From contig PCDI01000013.1 of the NCBI GenBank assembly GCA_002778195.1, positions 577,021-641,020 on the forward strand: a stretch of DNA of 64,000 nucleotides, written 5' to 3'. The notes beneath the pieces were generated by a model, which ran no database searches, was not told where the DNA came from, and saw nothing but the letters and a program-made list of their open reading frames with translations. The stretch's first letter is position 1, and every line of letters starts with the position of its first letter. Shown here one piece after another: positions 12,249 to 23,017 of the stretch. This DNA is from Raffaelea ambrosiae. Taxonomy: Eukaryota; Ascomycota; Sordariomycetes; Ophiostomatales; Ophiostomataceae. The position numbers were made by a program, and so were the translations under genes.

Positions 12249-15200
12249 TCTCTCTCTCGCCTGTGCTCTGCTGCCTCCAACACATGCTGCGGCTGCTCTC
12301 ACTTTCCGTGCTGCATCTGCAGCATTCATCTGCATATTACGGTGTACAGCAGCTTTCAACAACACACAACACATCAGCCCTTTCGAAATCTCCCGTGGCC
12401 CCCTTGTGGCCACCAATGCAACATCCCAGCTCAGAGCACTTCCATGTCCTGTCATTCATGTCTTGTCATTCGTGTCTTTCCTTTCTGTCCTCTGCTCTCG
12501 TCTTTCACACCCCTCCTCCGTTCTTCCACGTCCTCACCACCACCGCCTCCCCGAACCTTGTTCAACACTGCCGAGGCTTTCAGTTCAGTTCTTTCTCCCC
12601 CTGCTGCTCTCATGTGCCCTCCTCGTAAACATGCCGGCCACCAGACACCTGCATCGCATAGCTGCACCTCAAAATTTAGCACCATCCACCACCTCTCCGA
12701 CCTTGCACAGTACATGGCATAGTATTATCTTACCCAAGTTCTCTCTGCCCAATCGTGCTGTTCTTGGCTTTTTTGCCCTTCCCGTGGGACCTGAGCAATC
12801 CGTCTCACCGCAACATCCCATATACATAATAACAGCAAACACACACATATTTTTTTGTGGTTCGCTGCAGCTTGCTGCTGCAAAGCGGTCACGAAGGCAG
12901 TTGGCATCTTTTCCTTTTCCCTTTGATCCGCATTGACAGCCGAAAAAAAAAGGAAAAAGAAAAAGAAAAAAGAAAAAAGCCTTAGGCCTAGATTTGCCAA
13001 GCCTCCGGCACCGCATGTTGCTATCAGGAGGTAGCAGCAGTAGTAGAGATGTACGAGTACACCCGTTTTGGGGGGGTTCCTATTTTGATTTTACCCGTCC
13101 GCTTGCCGTTCCCTTCCTTGTCTGCCCCCCCTTGCTAGGCTCCTACACCACGGACCTAAAGAGTTCCATGCGATTGCCGAAATGTACGAGTATGTCAGAT
13201 ATTGCGGTGTATTCCTTAGGCGGATGGCTTGGCCAAACGCCTCCCACCTATTACGTAGTGAGAGAGCAGAGCTCGGATGAGGAAAGGGGGGGGGAGGGGG
13301 GTTTCCATCCTTGCTGCCCAGCCTCAAAATCCAAATACCGTAATACATGTTCCTGGGGAAGAACAGACGATCATGGGGAACTTGTCCCCAACGGTCGGCC
13401 TCTGACGTCACTAGTTTCGGGAAGTGGCCCGTGTGCTTTTTTTCGCTACTGTCTGAAAGAAGCCGCCATGTTGGAAACATCCTTTGAAGGGGGGGGGGAG
13501 ACAAAAAAAATACATCTCATCTCATTCGGCACAGCCGAGTGGTTCAACTTTTTGTCTTTCTCACATACATACTCGTACACATACACATACACACCCTTTC
13601 GCAACAATTGTCGCTGCTGTCGCATCTGCGTTGGTTCCAAGCCCTGTTGTGACCAGAAAAGCTGTTGCAGCCGGCTACAGGTATGCTGCAGATTCTTGCA
13701 GATGCCTGCATAATACCAAGAACACACACACATACACGCGCGCCGCGACAGCAACAGCCCGACGCGGCTGGCCCGAGTAACACACGACGCATGCATATAT
13801 ATGCACATTGTGTACACCGCAGGACAGGGTATCTTGCCAGACCGGCCGTCTCTTATGCGCGCGCACGTACTTTCCTATCTGATATAACGTATTTTACAAC
13901 AAAGGTAAAAAAGAAAAGAAAAAGGCAGGCCATGCTCAGTTATCTGGGCCAAGCTCGAATACGGGCCGAAGAAAGCCCCCCGCCGTCAGAGCAGCCAACC
14001 CAATCAGAAAGGTCAGCAGTGCATACCACTATCTATGCTCAAGAAGGAGAAAAAAAAACACCTACCTCTAATATGCCGATGTCTTGTTTTGCTTCGCTTT
14101 TATTTATTTCATTTTGCTTTGTCGGTATGTGCTTTGTTGTCTGCCCTTCTCAGCCTACGCGAAACGATATGCCGAGGTGACAGAAATGACGAAATACGGT
14201 TCCCCCTTTCTTGGTAATGTTTCCCCGTTTTTTTTCTTTCGTTTGTTTCTGATCTGCCATTTTCTTCTTTCGGCTCTTTGCTTTGGCCATCGATCCATTT
14301 TCTGTTTCGGGTGTAACACCAACGAACAGGCACAAATGCCCATCCCACTCCCGGGGGGGTTGGCAGCTCTCGACATTCGTTTCTTGTCCCCTCTCATTGT
14401 TGTTGTTTCCTCCCTTTTTCTCCCTTTGTTTTTCTCCTCATCCTGTTTTCTATGGAAGAGCCGACATCTGAGGAAGGAACAAGTGTCCTCCAGGCACATG
14501 GCACATGTACGTCACAAGGGAGGGGGGTCCCAGCACACATGGTCTGCAGGCTGGGGTAGAAAACAGGCGCAGCCTCCTCGAATCCTCTTCTCCTACCCTG
14601 GACGATGAAACAAACAAAAAAGCCACCCCTTTCGTCCCTCAAATGCCGAGATGGCGGGTCTGTGAGGATCAGATCCAGCACTGCAGCAGAAAATAAACAA
14701 AAATCATGGTTTTTGCTTGTTTCTTCGGTTCCCTTTTTTTGCTTGTTTGTGAATCCCTCAGCCCTATTACGCAAGGACTTGTTCCTTTTGGGGTCTGTTT
14801 TTGGCGGATCTTATTTTTGTTTTGTTTGTTTCTAGCTCTTTGCTCCAGGTTCCTCCCCCTTTCAGCCTCTTTCTCATGATCCTTGTATGGAAGCAGTCCT
14901 TCCTTTTTCCTTGGCGGTTTTTGTCCTCCTACACGGAGCGGTCCTCTCTCACGCAATTTCCTCCCTCATTTCGGTTGTCTCCAAGAGTGAATACGAGTAC
15001 GGACAAGTAACCCTTTTCCATACTACCATGCCAAGACGTCTTCTCTTTCTACAGGGGTTTGGGCTCAAAGACAAGCTACCCGTTCCGTTTTGACAAGAAC
15101 TGGCCTTTCGGGCCAAGCCGGTCCAAGAACATTGGCGCCAAGCTTGCGTGCATTTTTTTGTGTGAGCAGTGAGGTAATGGATATTTATATGTTACTTGAA

Positions 15201-15752
15201 TACAGGGCCAATACGACGTGATAGTCACGATCTCCGAAGAGGCAACTTTTTTTTTTCTTTTTTAAACCCACTCCCAATAGTCAGCCCGCAAAAATACCCC
15301 CAATGAGAAGCAGAAATCAGTGAATTTTTTAATGGTCTATGTTTTTGCTCACATGCGTTGGCCACACTTTCTCGTAATTTCTTTCTTTCTTTTCTTTTTT
15401 TTCTTGTTTTACAAAGAGATTTTATTGTGGTTCGGAATTTGTCCAAGGAGAAAAAATTTAGATAAAAATATAAAGCTCTGCACTCTGCAAATGTCCCCAA
15501 GAGAGTCGACACCTGCTGCTCTCGTTACCAACATTCATTTACTCTCTCCCTGTAAGCGCGTTTCTTCCGAAACAGGAAACCAACCATCTGCACTCGATGT
15601 TGAGTCACCTCAAACGCTTTTCTTCTCCCCTTTTCCAATACCAAATCGTAAACCTGGCATGGCACTCGTTGGTATCACAGCCCACCCTCTCTGCGCTTCC
15701 GTATGACCTGTGTGTTTCCGGCGATGTCCGCTGGCGAAGTCTGTTTCTGGCC

Positions 15753-18569
15753 TCATCTTGATTCTCTCATTGCACGCGCAACAAAATCGGCCAGCGATGT
15801 GCCTGTACTGGTACTAGTGCCAATGCTGGGCCCCCCGGCCGACGCCGTCTCGGATCCCGCGGAGACGGGCGGCCCGGTACCTGAGGCTTCAGTGCCACTC
15901 GTGGTGCTTTCGCTGGCATTGCCACCGCTGCTGGCCGGGAATAAAAACCCGCCTGGTGGAGGGGCCGTCACTGGGCTGTCGACCTGGATGCCTTTGCCCT
16001 CGACCACCCTGTTCGGGTACACCAGCGTCGGCCGTGTTCTCGAGCGGTGCGAATGGATCCGCTTCACTTCCGTCTGGAAGGCCCGATCGTAGACGTCAAA
16101 GTCGGCCGCCGTAGGCGACTCAGAAACGAACTCGTCGGGCACCTGCTGGTTCGCGGCGCCGCCGAAGTTGTTGCCTCCGCCGCCTGTGCCGATGCCGAGT
16201 ATCACGGCTGCAGGTGCTGTGCCGTCGCGAGTGCCGGAAGCTCTGCTGGTAGCAGTCCCTGTGCTGCTTCCAGTGACTGCAATGCCCTCGTCAACGGGCC
16301 GAAAGGCTCGCAGATCCACCCTCATCTTGTTGTTCCGCATCTCGGCCACGAGTCGGGCCACCTCGTCATCCTCGGTCGTAGTGCTGTTGTCCTCGGACAG
16401 CTTGAGCGCTGCTGTCATATGAGATGTAGAACCGTCCTCGTTGGGTACAGATAGACGAGGACTCTTCTGGGCCTCTTTCGGTTTCAGCAGCCCTTTAAAC
16501 TTGCCAATGGCTTTCAACTGTAGGCAGGGAAAGAAGTGTCAGTGATATGTATTCGGTGGGAACCTCAACCTCACACTAGAGACGTACAACGCATAGCAGA
16601 TGGTTCACCCTCCGCGTGAATGCATGGTTGAGTTCCAGTGCGTTGGGTGGCTCAATTGGGTCGACACAGTTATCTTCGGAACTCAGTAAAGGATCGGTGC
16701 CGCCCTTTGTCACCCATGGGTGTTCCTGCGTCGTGTTAGCGCATCAAGAGAAAGGAAAGTAGAAATAGCGAACATAAAGGTTTTCTTGGGACAAATTTAC
16801 TCTTAATTGATCCATGGTGATCCGCCGACTGGGATCCTTCTCGAGGATCTTGCTCATTAGATCGACAAAGTCCCCGTCTTCGTCCGGAGGAAGCTCTGCC
16901 GTGGTGGTGGTGATGGCCTCGTAAATCTCGGGAATGGTGTCCCGCTCAAAGGGGATCCGTCCATAGCGGAGACAGTAAAGCGTTACCCCCATCGACCAGA
17001 TGTCGCAGGCGGGACCCGAGACATCGCCGTGGTGGGCAACGCACAGTTCGGGTGGCAGAAACGCGGGTGACCCGGCCGACTTGGCGGTACGCATGTTGTC
17101 AGGCTTCTCAAACATCTCCGAGACGCCAAAGTCGGCAATTTTCAGGACATCATCCTCGGAGATGAGCAGGTTGTCGGGCTTGATATCTCGGTGGACAACA
17201 TTCTGTTTGTGTACTGCTTCTGTCAGAATATCCCGAATCCAGTCTTTGGTAATTGGTCTGCAAATGTTCACTCACAGTATTCAATGCCCAATATGAGATC
17301 ACGGAACCAGGTACGACTGGCTTCCGAATCGTATGGCTTGGCGGTTTTGCCGAGATCCACGTCCATGATGGCTCCCTTTTTGCACATCTCGAGGACCATG
17401 TAGATCGAGTCCTGGTCTGGGTCATCCAGCACCTCGAACAAGGCCACGAGGTTTAGGTGGTTCAGCTTTTTCATGATGGCAACTTCCTCCCGGATGAAGT
17501 GCAGCGCATCGTCGGCCTCTGCCCTTGCGGACTCGTCCAGTCTCGATTGTCCAACTGGCTGGCCAGGTCCGCCAGGAAACGGACGAGCACGGAAGGGTCC
17601 CTGCCGCATCAGCGCCGACCGAGCGCGTCTCCGCATCCGCGCCTTGGAAAACTCTTTCACAGCCTGACGCCTTGTAAGTAGGGTGGACCATAGGCAAAGA
17701 AGGTCTCAGTGGTACACACATATTCCTTTCCGCTTTTGTCGGTGGCTAGATGGACCGATGCATACGAGCCACGGCCGATCAGGTTCTTGATGGTGTACTG
17801 GTTGATTTTATGGTGGGTGAGCCCGTCCTCGTCATCGTCGTCAATGTCGGCCACGGCATCCAGTGTTTCCTGTGCTGGTTAGCTAACTTGATCACAAAGG
17901 GGAATCTGGGACGTTGACAGAGCACTAGCGCTTCTTCCAGGCACACAAGCAGACACGCAAACAGAGAAAAGAGACATGCCAATGCATTTATGCACGACCT
18001 AGGAGAGTATTGTCCTTCAATACGGGTGCCTACCTTGACCTCGCGATGTTGAGATGGTGTTCGTCTGTGTTGCCTCATCGGACTGGGGAATGGTGGCTGA
18101 GGAGGAGAGAGCCTAGACCGGGGGGGTAAAAAAAAACAAAGGAATGCCGGGTCAGCATATAGAACATGCATGCATAGCACCCACAGGACGCATCAGGATC
18201 GGCCATTCGTCGTCACGTCTGGTGTGTGGGAAAGACGGCGATGGTCGTCGTTGCACTGCCACACGGCCCCGCAGGCGCAACGGGCTCGCCCGTTGGTCCT
18301 CCCAACCTAGTTTTGTGGTCTGGCTTGGGGCCTTTCCGCATCGTTTGCCAATCTGCCGGTCTGAGACAGGGGGGGGTCCGGGTCCATCCTGGCCGCGTAT
18401 ATAGGCACGTATACAGCCCTGGAACGACCACTTACTTGTTGGAGGCATCGCCGCCATGGATTTCGATCGAGAAGGCAGGCGATTTTGGCAGCTTGGCAGA
18501 CGACGCTGCGGCGGGGTCAAGCGTGCTGGGACTAGGCACAGGAGACTGCTCGTCGCCGGCGCCGGGCAT
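15753..18569 (-). CDS. CaMKK/Ssp1-type protein kinase (upstream kinase of AMPK/Snf1 or CaMK)
   Basis: Seven exons join in frame: 18569-18436, 18112-18034, 17869-17720, 17663-17276, 17213-16801, 16725-16588 and 16517-15753 (688 aa). The kinase domain shows glycine loop GRGSYASV (about 103-110), Lys124 in EYAVKEF, the basic ARMRRRARS stretch, LHKQNVVHRDIKPDN (HRD at 258-260) and DFG (278-280). The PPE motif is in SPAFLPPELC, followed by the lobe ending RRITMDQLREHPWVT. The insert between Lys124 and the first helix and the sequence IMKKLNHLNLVALFEVLDDP are typical of the CaMKK group, which includes fission-yeast Ssp1 and yeast Sak1/Tos3/Elm1. The roughly 250-residue tail is low-complexity. The expected role is activating Snf1/AMPK or CaM kinases under glucose or stress signals; this is family knowledge. 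Exon 3 has a GTGTGT donor and exon 2 a TAG acceptor. ATG at 18569 has a G at -3; a further upstream exon is not excluded. Confidence 0.9.
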
Positions 18570-19498
18570 GGCTGCTACGGAGACAGTTGTGCGAGAAGCG
18601 GTGGTTTGAAGCGGTGGTTTGCATTCGTGGACTGGTCGCGAGAGTGCAGTTGCAGAGAGTCGGCGGAGAGAGAAGCTCAATCAGACAAAGTCGAATTGAG
18701 CTTTGCGGCTGCGGTGGAGGAGAGTAAGGCTCTTGGTGGGGAAAGGGAGGTTGTGCCTGCCCTTTCTGGTGCCATTTCTCATTGCTCCATCGCTCCTGCT
18801 CTTTTTTTTGGGAAAAGAACCCGTCTTTGCTCAGCTCGGCGCCGATAAGCCAATCAACCAGCGTTTTAAGTTAATCTCTCTCCACGAAGGGACAGACAAC
18901 CCACTCTCCCCGCTCATAGTGCTATTGTTGTCTTCTGATATTAGTCGTAACTTGTAAATAGAGAAGATGAGCCTTCTCATATCGGTCCGTTGACAATATT
19001 CGGTACGACACAGCACTGCCTGGTTGTCTGCCATGCTGCTAAGCCTTATAGCCTGCTGAAGCGGGGCACAGCAAGCGCTGCCCGCAGTGCTAAGAAACAA
19101 CTGTCGGCAATGGTGGTCTGGCCGTCGCAGATCTCAGTTGCCCAACAGACCAACTGTGTGTGAGGAGCGTCAATCACATGTGTTTGCCATGGCACGCATG
19201 CCCAGCTCAACGCCTAGACTGTTGCTAACCGATGTGGCTCCGATCGCCATGGCCAACTCACAACTTGTGCCGAGCGTGGTTGTCTATTTTCGTTTCCCCT
19301 GTTTTACGAAACTCGCAGAGTAGTTTTTGCTTCTCTTTCTTTTTCTTTCTTTCTTTTCTTTCTTTCTTTCTTTTCTTTCTTTCTTTTCTTTCTTTTCTTT
19401 TGTGGCCGTATGAGAAACGGTGTCGAGCCCAAAACAGTTTCCTGCAGAGCAACTGCGACATATAGACAGAAGAACAGAGATGATTCGCACCATTTTCA
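18570..19498. other. Divergent intergenic region between the CaMKK-type kinase and the F-box gene
   Basis: This 930-bp space is shared upstream by both genes. It contains a CCAAT word (about 18848), a TTTC-rich tract at 19331-19401 just upstream of the F-box gene, and no supported open frame. Confidence 0.5.
19331..19401. repeat. TTTC/TTTTC polypyrimidine microsatellite
   Basis: About 70 bases of tandem TTTC and TTTTC units lie 100 bp upstream of the F-box start, on its sense strand. Such tracts are common in fungal promoters and leaders. Confidence 0.9.
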
Positions 19499-21086
19499 AT
19501 GGAGCCCACAACGACTGATGTGCAGCACGGCAGCAGCAGCGGCCATGGGGACACCACCCGCACCACCCGCACCACCCGCAACTCCACGAAGCTGTCGGAG
19601 CTGGAGCGGCTGCCGGCCGAGGTACGGCGCCAGATCCTGTTCGCCGTCCCCTTTGAGGACTTGGGATCTCTGGTGCGGGCCTCGCCCGTCTTCTACCAAC
19701 AGTTCCTGCTGGACCGATCGCACATCCTGCGCAGCAGCGTGGCCGTGACGCTGGGCCCGCTGGCTGTCGATGCCTGTGCCGTGCAGAGCACCAGCTCGGC
19801 CGACTTTGCGCTGTCCAAGACGAACAAGACGCTGATGATGTTCTCGCGCACGTACCAGCAGCGGTGCCGGTCGTGCCGGTCGTGCAGCGAGCCGGGCCAG
19901 TCGCTCGTCTTTGACAGGCGGTTCGACGACCGCGAGGTCCTGGACATGGTGCGCTTCTACCGCGACGTCGTTCAGCCGCTGGCCCAGCCCTATGCCGAAT
20001 GGGCCTGGGCCAACTTTGACCACAGGACTGCCGTGTACGCGGCGGCCGACAAGGCCAAGCGGCGTGGCAACGACAAGAATCGAGACAAGAAGGCGACGGG
20101 CAAGCAGGGAGGGCCGTCCAGCACGGCCCACGCCAATGGCCAGTACGAGCCGCTCAGCACGACCGAGGAGCTGCGTGTGATGCGCGGTCTGTACCGCTTC
20201 CAGCTGTACTGCAACATCTTTACCGAGGGCGGCCGGCTGGGCCTCTCGGCCGACAACGGGTTCGAAGACCACTTCCTGTGGTGCTTCGAGAAGGAGGAAA
20301 TCCTGCACTACTTCATCTGCCTGTTCGAGCCCTGGGAGGTGGAAGAGCTCCTGTGCGTTCAGACATTCGTAGAGGCATCGTACGCACGCATCTTTGACGA
20401 CATCTGCTGGGATGTTCATCCACACAACCCCAGGTTCCAGAGAGACGTCACCGACACTCGTCGAGACCGAACCTTTGATCTGAGGCGCACATGTAAGTCG
20501 ACCTTTCCTGCTTTTTTGGGGGGGCGGCGGGGCGGCCAACCTCTTTTGGAATCAGGACTACTGAAGGACTTGATGTTGATACCTTTCCCCCCTCCCCAAA
20601 GCAAACAATAGAGACTTCCTCCTGTCGGGCACCAGCTGCCGCGGACTCCGGCTGCTCCGCACAGTCCTCCTCGACATCGACGACCACAGAGTCCTTGTCG
20701 AGACCATGGAGCGCAACATCACGTCACTCGCGTACAACCGCCTCGACATCGCCCTCGAATGGGGCACCCAGTACCTGCGCCGCGACTGGTGGCGCTCCGA
20801 CCGCGACCGCCGCGAGCGCAACCAGGAGCTGCAGCCGTTCCTGGGCGACGTCATCGACCAGCCCGGCGGCGGACTCGGCAACGAACACCCGCCGCTGTCG
20901 TGGACGCTGCTGTGGCGCGGCACCTACAGCAACCTGTACGGCTTCTGTCTGACGGAATCGCTACAGGACTGGGGGTACATCTTCTGGGACGCCGACCGCA
21001 TGGTGAAGATGGACGCCAACCAGCTGCTGCTGCGGCAGTGGAATGCGCGCTGGCATGGACAGGACGCACGGGAGTTTGTATTTTGA
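19499..21086 (+). CDS. F-box domain protein
   Basis: Exons 19499-20492 and 20602-21086 encode 492 aa; the GTAAGT donor and AAG acceptor join phase 1 plus 2. An F-box-like motif lies near the N-terminus: LSELERLPAEVRRQILFAVP followed by DLGSLVRASP (about residues 32-64). This places the protein as a likely substrate receptor of an SCF (Skp1-cullin-F-box) ubiquitin ligase. The rest is a conserved-looking helical region with a cysteine cluster CRSCRSC (about 122-128) and aromatic-rich segments (WCFEKEEILHYFICLFEPWE, WGYIFWDADRM). The C-terminal part has no leucine-rich or WD repeats, so the substrate cannot be guessed. The start ATG lacks a purine at -3, but no other in-frame ATG precedes the F-box. 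It belongs to the large family of uncharacterised mould F-box proteins. Confidence 0.85.
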
Positions 21087-21790
21087 GCGAAATGAGAAAG
21101 CAGAAAGGGCCAAAAATCCCTGTATTAAATTTAACAATGAGTGATATGGTTTTTCTGTTGTAACTACTCGTAGTTATGCATTTTGGGTATGTATTTTTTT
21201 GGCCCCTGTTCTTTAGGAATTCTTTGCTATCCTTACACTGTCATTCAGCCCCTAATTATAATGTCCCCACAATACAGCACGGGCGCCTGATGGCCGGGAC
21301 ACCCTGGCGGGTAGTTAGCTTGAACGAGTAACTTACATAATTGGGCAACCGCGATTTTTGGGCGGCGGAACACTCGACCGCTCCGTTACAAGCAACTTTC
21401 ATTTGCGCACCCCCCCCCCATAATACACCGCGACGGCTCGTGGAGCGCGATCTGTCCAGCCTCCAGACGTCCCTGACTACAAAAACTGCAGGGTCTGGAG
21501 AGAGAGAGAGAGACAGAGGGCAACTGCCTCCAAAGACGGAACAGAGCTGAGACAGGAAAGACACGCTCTCTGCGCGGAACAGCAGCCAACCCCCCCCCCC
21601 CTCTTTCTTCACGATCGCTCAGTCCCATCATCCCAAAGACAACCAAAAAGGGGAGGGCGGCGGCGAAAAGAGTCTCAGTCCTTATACGGCAGCGCCTAGG
21701 CGCACCAAGCAAGGCGAAGTGTGAAGCGAAAGAGAGAGAGAGAGGACGGCCCCATTCCACAGGGAGCTTGTCTATCTAGAAACGCTCACC
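21087..21790. other. Intergenic region between the F-box gene and BET5
   Basis: About 700 bp. It holds the perfect inverted repeat TAACTAC-TC-GTAGTTA at 21161-21176 with TACTCGTA at its centre, a C run of 12 (21590-21601), a shorter C run at 21411-21419 and a GA-rich patch near 21730. No gene is seen. Confidence 0.55.
21161..21176. repeat. Inverted repeat centred on TACTCGTA
   Basis: TAACTAC and GTAGTTA are exact reverse complements with a 2-base spacer. This is one of the intergenic TACTCGTA copies and shows that the motif can sit inside a palindrome. Confidence 0.85.
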
Positions 21791-22374
21791 ATGGTCGTCT
21801 ACTCCTTTTTTATCTTTGACCGGCACAGTGAGTCCAAAGTAGCGCCACACGCCTCCACAAGTTCGAGACACATTTGCTGACACGCCTCTCTCTGACCACC
21901 GCAGCCGAATGCATCTATACCAGACACTGGCTGGATAGCATCGGTGGCAGCGGCGCCGCGTCTGCGGCCCAGTCTGCGGCGGCCACGTCCAAGGACGACG
22001 CCAAGCTCATCTTTGGCACCGTTTTCTCGCTGCGCAACATGGTGCGCAAGCTCGGCGGCGACGACGACGCCTTTATCAGCTTCCGCACGGGGCAGTACAA
22101 GCTGCACTACTACGAGACGCCGACGAACCTGCGCTTTGTCATGATGACCGACACAAGCGTGCTGAGCATGCGCAACGTGCTGCACCAAATCTACATCAAC
22201 CTGTGGGTTGAGTATGGTAAGTTCTGGTGTACGCCCCGCTTCTCCGACCTCCTCGTGCTGACCATTGTAGTCGTCAAAAACCCATTATCACCGGTGGAAC
22301 ACCCTGGCGGCGAGGGTGTCAAGAACGAGCTGTTTGAGCTGGGGCTGGACCAGTTCATCCGGGGACTACTATGA
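21791..22374 (+). CDS. BET5: TRAPP complex core subunit Bet5 (TRAPPC1 homologue)
   Basis: Three exons, 21791-21827, 21905-22216 and 22271-22374, give 150 aa, the normal length for the family. The start MVVYSFFIFDRH splices to TECIYTRHW. The middle contains LIFGTVFSLRNMVRKLGG, YKLHYYETPTNLRFV and SMRNVLHQIYINLWVEYVVK, all hallmark Bet5/TRAPPC1 sequence of the longin-like Sybindin fold. TRAPP is the guanine nucleotide exchange factor for Ypt1/Rab1 and acts in ER-to-Golgi and autophagy vesicle tethering. The donors are GTGAGT and GTAAGT, and phases agree at both joins. An alanine/serine insertion of about 15 residues (GSGAASAAQSAAATS) follows IYTRHWLDS, where such proteins have a variable loop. 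Its 3' end faces PEX3. Confidence 0.97.
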
Positions 22375-23017
22375 CGTGGGGGAGGGGGAAGAAAGGAGAC
22401 CCAGAGGAGAGGTAGCGGGAACCATAGAACATTCGATCATTGAAATTAGCTATGAACCTGTAATATGATGTCTTCAAAGAAAAAAAGAGGGAATCCGTCC
22501 TGACAAACACACACACACACACACATGTTTGTTTGGCTTTCCTACACCCCTCCACACATAAAGCACGCTTGGTATCTATATACAGTTGTAAAACGTACAG
22601 ACGTCCCCGTTTCTATCGTCAAAACAAAATGAACGTAACTCAGGAATCCTCGCCTGTCTCCTCGCCTGTCTTTCTTGGCCCATCCTTGTAAACATTTCTC
22701 ATTTTCTTTTCTTTCTGTGTTGAACCGTGACACGGGAAAAGCCAAGCAACCACACACGTCTTTCTGTCCCTTGTAACACCACAGCTCTTTGTCTTTTTTG
22801 TTGTTGCTTTGAAAACCCAAAATGCCGAGCAAACAACCGAAAATGGAAGCAAGAGAGAGAAGAGGAGAGCAACAGTTAGAATACACAAGAAACAAAGAAA
22901 TGGAGCACAGCCATGGGGATAAAAACACAACACAAAATGTATGACAAGATCGAAACAAATCAGAAAGAACTCGACACCATAGCACGAGAAAAATATAAAA
23001 AACCCGCTCGCTTTCTT
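22375..23017. other. Convergent 3' region between BET5 and PEX3
   Basis: About 640 bp containing both 3' untranslated regions. A CA microsatellite lies at 22507-22525. No supported gene. Confidence 0.55.

Larger units (their letters stand above)
9301..15752. other. Gene-poor intergenic stretch rich in short repeats and palindromes
   Basis: About 6.5 kb lies between the upstream region of the SAT4-like kinase and the 3' end of the CaMKK-type kinase. I find no open frame with a recognisable domain and no exon chain with good splice sites. It is a mosaic of T runs, C/T-rich patches (about 11550-12700), a GT microsatellite, a degenerate GGGTTCA-type tandem repeat, an inverted repeat at 10861-10882, and seven copies of TACTCGTA/TACGAGTA. 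It could contain untranslated leaders or noncoding transcripts, but the sequence alone cannot show it. Confidence 0.45.

Noticed and set aside
12019..12936. 305-codon plus-strand frame including a Cys-Val repeat
   Set aside because: The Cys-Val run is the TG microsatellite; the rest is C/T-rich noise with competing frames.
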